Positions 6,937-12,682 of a stretch of DNA of 12,682 nucleotides are shown here, in pieces. The number at the start of each line of letters is the position of its first letter. Positions within the stretch are counted from its first letter, which is position 1. The notes beneath the pieces were generated by a model. The model was not told the DNA's origin and made no database searches. It saw only the letters and a program-made list of their open reading frames with translations. The DNA lies in assembly GCA_049317725.1 (NCBI GenBank), contig JBMOHS010000116.1, forward strand, positions 1 to 12,682. Reading direction: 5' to 3'. The DNA comes from CAIOZW01 sp049317725 (lineage in GTDB: Bacteria; Acidobacteriota; Blastocatellia; RBC074). Position numbers and translations under genes: made by a program.

Positions 6937-8328
6937 ATGACAAATGGAGCGATCAGAGAGATGGCGCAAAAGCGATCGATCAGAGCTATCGGAAGAGTGG
7001 TGATGGGCGGGGCAGTGGTGGTCGCCTTCTGTCTCCTTCTTGGGTTGGGTCTTCCCGGCCGTTCGTCCGCCAGATGGAGCGAGCCGGCAGTTCCACCAGT
7101 GACGGCCCCTTTCCACAAGTCGGAGATGATCTTCCCCTTGGAACATTGGCACAACCACTCCTCGATGGTGGTCGAAGCCCCCAACGGCGAGTTGATCGTC
7201 ACCTGGTTTCATGGATCGGGCGAGCGTCAAGCCGATGACGTGATCATCGAGGGGGCCCGCCTGCCCCGTGGCGCACGGTCGTGGAGTCCTCGCTTTCAGA
7301 TGGCCGACACACCGGGCTATCCCGACACCAACTGCACCATCTTTCTCGATCCACAAAACCGGCTCTGGCTGCTCTGGCCAACCATCATGGCCAACGAGTG
7401 GCACACCGCGCTGATGAAGTACAAGATCGCGCGGCGGTACCAAGGCGAGGGGCCGCCGGTCTGGGAGACATCCGAAGTGCTGCACGTCACACCCGGTCAG
7501 GAGTTCGTCGAAGAGGTCGAACGGGTGACACAGCAATGGGAAGCGGAGATCGGAGGAATGCCGGAAGCGCAGCAGGCCCGGGCGCGCACCCACATCCAGA
7601 GCTTGCGCAAACAGGCCACCGACAAACTCTCCCGGCGGCTCGGGTGGATGACCCGCGCCCACCCCTTCCTGCTCGACGGAAAACGGCTGATCGTCCCCCT
7701 CTACTCCGACGGCTACTCCTTCTCGTTGATGGCCATCACCGACGACTGGGGACGGACCTGGAAGGCCAGTCGTCCGCTGATTGGATGGGGAAACATCCAA
7801 CCGAGCATCGTCCGACGGAAGGATGGCGCACTCTACACCCTTATGCGCGACAACGGACCGCCGCCCAAACGGCTGCACCAGAGCATCTCTCTCGATCGAG
7901 GGGAGACGTGGTCTCCAGTGACCGACAGCGCGCTGCCAAATCCAGGGGCCGGGGCCGAGATCATCAACCTGCGGAATGGCCACTGGGCGCTCATCTACAA
8001 CGACACGGAGAGTGGCCGCCATCGCCTCGCCGTCGCCATCTCGGACGATGAAGGGGCCTCTTGGCGATGGCAGCGCCACCTTGAGGCCGACCCCGCCGGG
8101 CCAGAGGCCGGATCCTACCACTACCCATCCCTGATCCAAGCGCGGGATGGATCCCTCCATGCCACCTACAGCTACTTTGACAACCGCAAAGAGGTCCCGC
8201 TCGACCCGCAAGGAAAGCCTCGCCGCAAGGCGATCAAGCACGCCCATTTCAACGAGGCTTGGGTTCAAGCGGGAGATCCTGCGCCAGGGACTGGCAGAAC
8301 CGAGACGAAGGGAGAGAGCCCGCGATGA
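6937..8328 (+). CDS. Exported sialidase/BNR-repeat-like beta-propeller protein
   Basis: From ATG 6937 the protein has 463 residues. A basic n-region and hydrophobic stretch (about 19-40) ending PGRSSA look like a signal peptide. The rest is a BNR_2-type (PF13088) propeller: HNHSSMVVEAPNGELIVTWF opens the first blade. Asp-box motifs are DDWGRTW (about 269-275), SLDRGETW (318-325) and SDDEGASW (369-376), with a degenerate one near 110-118. The family's closing pattern YPSLIQARDGSLHATYS...IKHAHFNEAW is near the end. Members are annotated as exo-alpha-sialidases or other glycan-acting propellers. I do not see the FRIP motif or a sure Arg triad, so sialidase activity is not proven. A charged helical insert (about 189-233) between blades is unusual. 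ATG 6961 is an equal alternative start. The stop overlaps the next ATG (ATGA), giving an operon with the esterase. Confidence 0.8.
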   Translation: MTNGAIREMAQKRSIRAIGRVVMGGAVVVAFCLLLGLGLPGRSSARWSEPAVPPVTAPFHKSEMIFPLEHWHNHSSMVVEAPNGELIVTWFHGSGERQADDVIIEGARLPRGARSWSPRFQMADTPGYPDTNCTIFLDPQNRLWLLWPTIMANEWHTALMKYKIARRYQGEGPPVWETSEVLHVTPGQEFVEEVERVTQQWEAEIGGMPEAQQARARTHIQSLRKQATDKLSRRLGWMTRAHPFLLDGKRLIVPLYSDGYSFSLMAITDDWGRTWKASRPLIGWGNIQPSIVRRKDGALYTLMRDNGPPPKRLHQSISLDRGETWSPVTDSALPNPGAGAEIINLRNGHWALIYNDTESGRHRLAVAISDDEGASWRWQRHLEADPAGPEAGSYHYPSLIQARDGSLHATYSYFDNRKEVPLDPQGKPRRKAIKHAHFNEAWVQAGDPAPGTGRTETKGESPR

Positions 8329-9887
8329 AGACGCTCACCACCTCCTTTCCGTCCCAGGCGAGATGGTTCGTCGAGCCGCAGTGCCTCCTGAGAGACTGGA
8401 GACACGCACTCCCTCTTCTCGTTCTCTCAATTGGGGTGGGGGGGCTTCTTCCCTCCCCCATTCACGCCCAGCCCGAGCGGTTTGTGCTTGGACAGAAGCT
8501 GCGTGCCTGTGAAATGGCGTGGGAGAAGGCGCCAGCACCGGCCGAGCGGACACGCGCCGTCGAACACCTCAAGCAGTCGGTCTCTCTCTTCTTCGGCTTC
8601 AAGCTGGCGGAAGCGGGGCGAGCGATGGACGATGCCCGGTTTGCGCTGGAATCGGCCACCCCGCCCACGGCTGAACGGCGTTGGGCGGAATCTCTCTACC
8701 TGCGGCTCTCGACCCGCCTCGCCGATCCCACGTCCGATGAGGTGACCGTCAGCCTCCAACCGCTCTATTCGGTCGAGTGGCGTCAGAAGGTCCCCGAAGA
8801 AGCGGCCGCGCAGAATGGGGCGGCGGTCCCTCCCGACCTCCTCCTGCGAATCACCCTCCTGCTCGAAGGACAACCGGCCCGCCAGTTGATCAATCTCCCC
8901 TTGCGGCAACTCCCCTTGACGAGCCCGCTGCCGATCAACGCGCTCGCCGAAGGAGACTACCTGCTGCGCAGCCAGATCCTCCGGGGGAAAGAGGTCCTCG
9001 CGACCCGGGAAGAGACACTTTCGCTCTCTCGCAACCTGCGCCCAAGGTTGGCACAGATCGAGAAGTCGATCCTGGCCTTCGCCAATCAACCCTCAACTAC
9101 TGATCTGGCTACCGCGCGTTCGCTTCACTCCCTCCTCGTCTCGCTCGCCGAGGGGAAGACGCTCGAGACCAACTACCCGGCGTTCCGGCTGCTGCTCGAA
9201 GCCGCAGCACTCGCACGCGACCTCTCCGAGATGCGACGCTTCTACGGCGGCCCCCAGCAGGTCGGCCAGTTCTGGCTGACCTTGGCCCTGCCGGGATCGA
9301 CCGTCCCGGTTCGCTTGCAAGCCCCTCCTCAAGTCGCCGCTGGCCAGCCACTCCCGCTCGTCTTGGCCCTGCACGGCGCTGGCGGAAGTGAAAACCTCTT
9401 CTTCGATGGGTATGGTCAGGGCGCGGTCGCAACCCTCAGTGCCAAGCGGGGTTGGTTGGTCGTCGCGCCACGCGGCAGCACCGGGTTTCGTCCCGAGCGG
9501 GCGGCGGAGATCATCGACGCTGTCGATCGGCTCTACCGGGTCGATCGCCAACGGGTCTTCCTGGTGGGCCACTCAATGGGAGGTGCCCAGGTCGTTGCCT
9601 CGGCGCAGGCCACTCCCAACGCCTTTGCCGGCGCAGCGGTGCTTGGCGGCGGGGGCCAAGTCCTGCCAGGAGCCGCCATCAGCCAGCTCCCGTTCTTCAT
9701 TGGCATTGGGTCGGAGGACTTCGCGCTGCCCAATGCCCGTCGATTGGAGACAGGCCTCCGCGAGCGGAAGGTCGAATCGCTTCTGGTCCGTGACTATCCC
9801 GGGATCGAACACCTCGTCATCGTCCAGGTGGCCCTTCCCGATGTCTTCGCCTTCTTCGATCAAGCGGCCAAGCGAGGCTCACGCTGA
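8325..9887 (+). CDS. Exported alpha/beta-hydrolase esterase with unknown N-terminal domain
   Basis: The protein has 520 residues. It starts with an ATGA overlap with the propeller gene, behind a GGGAGAG purine stretch. A long basic n-region precedes a hydrophobic core (about 28-42) ending PSPIHA, a likely signal peptide. Residues about 50-310 are a helical then beta-rich region I do not recognise. The C-terminal 180 residues are an alpha/beta-hydrolase of the PHB-depolymerase/feruloyl-esterase or peptidase-S9-like type: oxyanion motif HGAGG (350-354), nucleophile elbow GHSMGG with Ser 417, a probable acid Asp 465 in GSEDF, and a probable His 496 in GIEHLV. All triad elements are present, so it should be active. 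Substrate is unknown; coupling to an exported propeller suggests acyl groups on a glycan or a related extracellular polymer. This is inferred from context only. Confidence 0.82.
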   Translation: MKTLTTSFPSQARWFVEPQCLLRDWRHALPLLVLSIGVGGLLPSPIHAQPERFVLGQKLRACEMAWEKAPAPAERTRAVEHLKQSVSLFFGFKLAEAGRAMDDARFALESATPPTAERRWAESLYLRLSTRLADPTSDEVTVSLQPLYSVEWRQKVPEEAAAQNGAAVPPDLLLRITLLLEGQPARQLINLPLRQLPLTSPLPINALAEGDYLLRSQILRGKEVLATREETLSLSRNLRPRLAQIEKSILAFANQPSTTDLATARSLHSLLVSLAEGKTLETNYPAFRLLLEAAALARDLSEMRRFYGGPQQVGQFWLTLALPGSTVPVRLQAPPQVAAGQPLPLVLALHGAGGSENLFFDGYGQGAVATLSAKRGWLVVAPRGSTGFRPERAAEIIDAVDRLYRVDRQRVFLVGHSMGGAQVVASAQATPNAFAGAAVLGGGGQVLPGAAISQLPFFIGIGSEDFALPNARRLETGLRERKVESLLVRDYPGIEHLVIVQVALPDVFAFFDQAAKRGSR

Positions 9888-9917
9888 CGCTCCTCCCCTG
9901 AAACGACTCGCCGGGAA

Positions 9918-9964
9918 CAGCAGTCATCTAACGCGATGGAATCGGCCAATCCGACGGACTGCTG
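9918..9964. other. Inverted repeat between convergent genes
   Basis: CAGCAGTC (9918-9925) and GACTGCTG (9957-9964) form an 8-bp perfect stem around a 31-base loop, inside which TCGG-CCAAT-CCGA forms a small second stem. It lies in the 127-base spacer between the esterase stop and the end of the CruF-type gene, where a bidirectional terminator would be expected. There is no T-tract on either side, so the role is uncertain. Nothing else recognisable is in the spacer. Confidence 0.35.
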
Positions 9965-10014
9965 CTGCGAGTCCACTGAGCATTCTGAGGCAAACCAGCT
10001 GGTCTCTCTTGGAA

Positions 10015-10821
10015 CTAATGGGGCAGTCGATCGTGCGACTTGGTAGAGAGAGGGTGGCGGAGCCCGCAGTCAAGCAGAAAGAGGAGAAGACCAACCGCGC
10101 CCGCCAGCCAGAGCTGAAAAGAGAGCGCGATCAGCGAGAAGAAAAGGAGGATGCTCCTTCCGACCATCAACGCCCACGGGTGATGCACGCGCGGTCCCGG
10201 TAGGAGAAGAAAGATGAGCAGGCTGACCACAAACCAGCCCAGGAAATTGTGAGTCGGGATTCCATAGTAGGGCCCCGTACCCACCCAACGCCAGTAGCCA
10301 AGCTGATTCGCCGCGAGGGGATCGATCACCAGATCGATCGCCGTCATCCAGAGTGCCCCAACGATCGCGCCGACCAGCCGCGGCGGCCCTGGCCAGCGAA
10401 GGTGGAGATAGAGCTCCCTGGTGTAGGCGACGAGCACCATCCAGGCACTCCACATGACGAGAGGGACCTTCCAGAGGTGCGGAAGCAGGACGTCGGTGTA
10501 GGCATACTCACTGAAGAGAAACCCGTAGCGCACTCCGACCACTTCGGCGATAAAACCAATCGCCGCCGCCGCCAGAAGGACCCCGAGCTCGTCTCGACGG
10601 CAGGTCGCGGCAACGATCAGACCGGCAAGGAGCAGAAAGAGGGAGGCCGCCCATGGCGCGTCGAGAGGAGGTTTGCCGACGAGCACGTAATGGCCGATCC
10701 CCCCACCCCACATCACCAGGTAGGCGACGAAGAGCAAACGCACCCACCAACTTCTGGAGGGGGGGATCGACGCCGTCGAGGGAAACCAATTGTTCATCAG
10801 ACGGACCCAGTTATCGCTCAT
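10015..10821 (-). CDS. cruF: CruF-type carotenoid 1',2'-hydratase (DUF422 family)
   Basis: This integral membrane protein has 268 residues and about seven hydrophobic segments. It matches the DUF422/CruF family, whose cyanobacterial members hydrate the psi end of acyclic or monocyclic carotenoids at C1'. Family features are FIAEVVGVRYGFLFSEYAYT (about 90-109), the following VPLVMWSAWMVLVAY, the acidic DLVIDPLA (about 163-170) and the block GYWRWVGTGPYYGIP followed by NFLGWF (about 175-197). The ATG at 10821 overlaps the desaturase stop by 11 bases; a TTG at 10830 and an ATG at 10797 are alternatives, and none has a strong ribosome site, which fits translational coupling. Neighbours (desaturase, glycosyltransferase) support the role. 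The exact reaction in this organism is inferred; some family members are annotated only as carotenoid biosynthesis protein. Confidence 0.8.
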   Translation of the reverse strand: MSDNWVRLMNNWFPSTASIPPSRSWWVRLLFVAYLVMWGGGIGHYVLVGKPPLDAPWAASLFLLLAGLIVAATCRRDELGVLLAAAAIGFIAEVVGVRYGFLFSEYAYTDVLLPHLWKVPLVMWSAWMVLVAYTRELYLHLRWPGPPRLVGAIVGALWMTAIDLVIDPLAANQLGYWRWVGTGPYYGIPTHNFLGWFVVSLLIFLLLPGPRVHHPWALMVGRSILLFFSLIALSFQLWLAGAVGLLLFLLDCGLRHPLSTKSHDRLPH

Positions 10822-12286
10822 TTCGCTCAATCAATTCCGCAGTAATTTGTGCCGAGATCAGGACGGTGGGGGTTCCCCCGCCAGGATGGGTGCTTCCGCC
10901 AACGTAGTAAAGACCTTGATAGTGGGGATCGCGATTCCCAGGTCGAAGAAAAGCCCGCTTCCAGCCGTGTGAATGGGTGCCATAGATCGCACCGCCAGGC
11001 ATCCGGTAGCGGGTGGCGATGCGACGTGGGGTCCAGACATCCTCGACGGCGATCTCCGGGGAGATGTCGGGAAAGCCGCTCGCCCGCAAACGGCCAAGGA
11101 CCCGTCGCCGTGCTTCCTGGACTGACTCCTCTCCCCATTGATCCGCATCATTGGCCGGCGCATTGGCCATGACGAAGAGCGTCTCCCCCTCGCCGCCGGG
11201 AACGACGCCACGGTCGCTGCGACTGGCGGTGTTGAGGTAGACGGTCGGATCGGTCGGGAATCGCCGCTCATCGAAGATCTCCTGAAATTCGCGACGGTAG
11301 TCTGCCGAGAAGAAGATCGCGTGGTGATGAAGGTCGGGCATCGTTCGACGAATGCCCATCTGAAAGACCAGTCCCGACATCGACCGCTCTGCCTCTGGGA
11401 GCACGGTCGGTTCCGGACGCTCTCGCAGCATCCCCGGCACGGTCGCGACCTCCCCATTCATGACGACGACGTCGGCGGGAAGGCGGGTCCCATCCCGCAG
11501 CACCACTCCCGTGACCCGCCTACCGGAACGCTCGATCTGTTCCACCGGAGCCTCGAGCAGCATCGTCGCCCCTTTCTCCTTGGCCAGGGCGACGAGCCCT
11601 TCAACAATCTGGTAGAGCCCTCCTTCGATGTACCACCCGCCAAAGGTGTATTCCAGATAGGGGATCAAAGCAAAGGTCGCCGGGGAAGAATACGGCGACG
11701 ACCCAACATAGGTCGGGTAGCGGTTGTAGAGCTGACGGAGGTGCGGGCTGTGAAAATGGGCCTCGACCATCCGGTCGTAGTTCCCCCATCCGTACCGCCA
11801 CGGCATGTAGCGCAGACTCCCCGGATTGGTTCGCTGTACCCAATCGGCTGGGCGATGGCGCAGGAACGTGTCTTTCGACAGCTCGTAGAGCTGCGCGCCT
11901 AAGCGCAAAAAGCGCAGAAAACCATCAACATCCCGACGGTCGAGTTGGCGAACCGTCTCCAACCAATCAGGGATCGAGGCGGTATAGGTGAAGCGGGTCC
12001 CATCCGGGTAGATGTACTCACAGATCGGGTGGACCGGAACGACTCGCAGATAGTCCTCGATCTGGCTTCCTGCCGCGGCGAAGAGGTCGGCAAAGATCCA
12101 GGGCATGGTGATCAACGACGGCCCCGTGTCAAAGCGAAAGCCGGCGGACTCCCAGCGATTCATCTTTCCGCCAAAGGACGGCCCCTGCTCACACACCGTC
12201 ACCGCGGCACCCCGTGCCGCCAAGCGAACGGCCACCGCCAGTCCACTCAAGCCCCCACCGATCACCACCACTCGTTTCTGATTCAC
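10811..12286 (-). CDS. CrtI-family carotenoid desaturase/dehydrogenase
   Basis: This FAD-dependent carotenoid desaturase has 491 residues, a usual length for CrtI/CrtN/CrtD. It has an N-terminal Rossmann motif (VVVIGGGLSGLA, 6-17), a ribose-binding Glu 33, FGGKMNRWE (about 38-46) with DTGPS shortly after, and a C-terminal FAD segment YYVGGSTHPGGGTPTVLIS like the family's THPG-G-P-VL block. The mid-protein patch SSPYSSPATFALIPY with GGWYIEGG is typical of the family. The start is GTG 12286, strongly supported by AGGAGGAGGG three bases upstream; the ATG at 12310 is less likely. The family covers phytoene desaturases, diapophytoene desaturases, 3,4-desaturases (CrtD) and end-group oxygenases (CrtP), and sequence reading alone does not separate them. 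The link to a CruF hydratase makes a lycopene-type or 3,4-desaturation role plausible. Confidence 0.86.
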   Translation of the reverse strand: MNQKRVVVIGGGLSGLAVAVRLAARGAAVTVCEQGPSFGGKMNRWESAGFRFDTGPSLITMPWIFADLFAAAGSQIEDYLRVVPVHPICEYIYPDGTRFTYTASIPDWLETVRQLDRRDVDGFLRFLRLGAQLYELSKDTFLRHRPADWVQRTNPGSLRYMPWRYGWGNYDRMVEAHFHSPHLRQLYNRYPTYVGSSPYSSPATFALIPYLEYTFGGWYIEGGLYQIVEGLVALAKEKGATMLLEAPVEQIERSGRRVTGVVLRDGTRLPADVVVMNGEVATVPGMLRERPEPTVLPEAERSMSGLVFQMGIRRTMPDLHHHAIFFSADYRREFQEIFDERRFPTDPTVYLNTASRSDRGVVPGGEGETLFVMANAPANDADQWGEESVQEARRRVLGRLRASGFPDISPEIAVEDVWTPRRIATRYRMPGGAIYGTHSHGWKRAFLRPGNRDPHYQGLYYVGGSTHPGGGTPTVLISAQITAELIERNER

Positions 12287-12289
12287 GGT

Positions 12290-12299
12290 CCCTCCTCCT
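12290..12299 (-). promoter_or_regulatory. Shine-Dalgarno site for the GTG start of the desaturase
   Basis: AGGAGGAGGG on the minus strand lies directly upstream of GTG 12286, with CC A between the purine run and the codon. It favours GTG 12286 over ATG 12310, which would place the whole purine run inside the coding region. Confidence 0.7.
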
Positions 12300-12343
12300 G
12301 CCCGTCCCATTCGTTGAAGCCTCTTCGTGACTGCCCAGCCCGT

Positions 12344-12682
12344 TCACGACCGGCTCGTTCGCTCCCAGTAACGACGCCCCTTCCACTCGACCCCGCGCCC
12401 GGTCCGGCAGCACCACCAGGAGTGCAGCCCAAGCGCGATCAGCATGGCTTCCGCAATCGGGTGGAGCAGCACGCTCCAGAGTGGTTGGCGAAAGCGCAGC
12501 GCGAGCAGCCCTCGAATCCCCAGCACCGCCATCGCCGCCCCCAACAAGGCCGGCTCCATCGGGAGAAAGAGCCAGCCGACGAAAGGTCCCAGAAAGAAGA
12601 TCGCGTGGACGGCGAGAAAGATCCAGAAACTGATCGATGACTCGAATGCCGGGTAGAAGTTCTTCTGAAAGCCGCTCCAGAT
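12344..12682 (-). CDS. Membrane glycosyltransferase, C-terminal part (partial, runs off the window)
   Basis: Only the last 112 residues are in the window. The 5' part lies beyond position 12682. The frame reads from the edge with no stop and contains SGFQKNFYPAFES, then hydrophobic segments (SFWIFLAVHAIFFLGPFVGW, and around GAAMAVLGIRGLLAL), and ends GVEWKGRRYWERTSRS. A G-F-x-K-N-x-P-like motif followed by membrane segments and a terminal W-K-G-R-x-Y is the pattern of membrane family-2 glycosyltransferases such as CruC/CruG and CrtQ-type carotenoid enzymes. It lies 57 bases upstream of the desaturase on the same strand. A role in glycosylating the hydroxyl made by the CruF-type hydratase is likely but inferred. 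The catalytic GT2 domain itself cannot be seen here. Confidence 0.7.
   Translation of the reverse strand: MWSGFQKNFYPAFESSISFWIFLAVHAIFFLGPFVGWLFLPMEPALLGAAMAVLGIRGLLALRFRQPLWSVLLHPIAEAMLIALGLHSWWCCRTGRGVEWKGRRYWERTSRS

Noticed and set aside
6829..8268. Minus-strand open frame of 479 codons opposite the propeller gene
   Set aside because: The plus strand has Asp boxes, a signal peptide and a coupled downstream gene. The minus frame has no recognisable domain and no ribosome site.
8434..8460. G-run and C-run in the esterase signal-peptide region as a regulatory hairpin or quadruplex
   Set aside because: The pairing is imperfect, and the runs are explained by Gly and Pro codons of the signal peptide in a GC-rich gene.
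8427..9089. Minus-strand open frame of 220 codons opposite the esterase gene
   Set aside because: It is a shadow of the esterase N-terminal region, with arginine- and glutamate-rich low-complexity composition.

Overview
The window is GC-rich, densely coding DNA from a Gram-negative-type bacterium. It has an outer-membrane polysaccharide export protein, a lipoprotein-type periplasmic adaptor and several exported enzymes, so an outer envelope is clear, but the taxon is not. The hairpin-rich intergenic repeats, the heptamer GGGGYGA array, the sialidase-like propeller and the carotenoid genes would fit Planctomycetota or Acidobacteriota. That is a low-confidence impression, since no marker gene is present.

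Left part (1-6691). The first 261 bases are non-coding: two 59-base repeat copies with perfect hairpins, then a strong terminator-like hairpin. Five genes follow on the minus strand, read from right to left: an HlyD/RND-type periplasmic adaptor, a secreted FecR-like protein, a membrane-anchored TPR protein with a C-terminal beta-sandwich, an O-antigen ligase/polymerase-family membrane protein, and a Wza/KpsD-like polysaccharide export protein. The last three overlap at stop/start codons and are surely co-transcribed. The group looks like the polymerisation and export end of an exopolysaccharide system. It lacks, within the window, a Wzc-type co-polymerase, a flippase and glycosyltransferases.

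Middle (6692-9887). A divergent intergenic region holds an AT-rich patch and a G-rich heptamer tandem repeat next to the start of a plus-strand pair. The pair is an exported BNR/sialidase-like beta-propeller followed, with an ATGA overlap, by an exported alpha/beta-hydrolase esterase. They look like a small unit for glycan or acyl-glycan breakdown outside the cytoplasm.

Right part (10015-12682). Three minus-strand genes form a carotenoid unit: the C-terminal end of a membrane glycosyltransferase, a CrtI-family carotenoid desaturase, and a CruF-type carotenoid 1',2'-hydratase (DUF422). Together they suggest a hydroxylated, glycosylated acyclic or monocyclic carotenoid. This unit converges on the hydrolase pair across a 127-base spacer.

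No tRNA, rRNA, CRISPR array, insertion sequence or phage gene was seen. No single feature proves a new system. The most unusual items are the compact export locus with its orphan adaptor and FecR-like protein, the putative quadruplex-forming heptamer array at a translation start, and the exported propeller/esterase pair with unrecognised extra domains.
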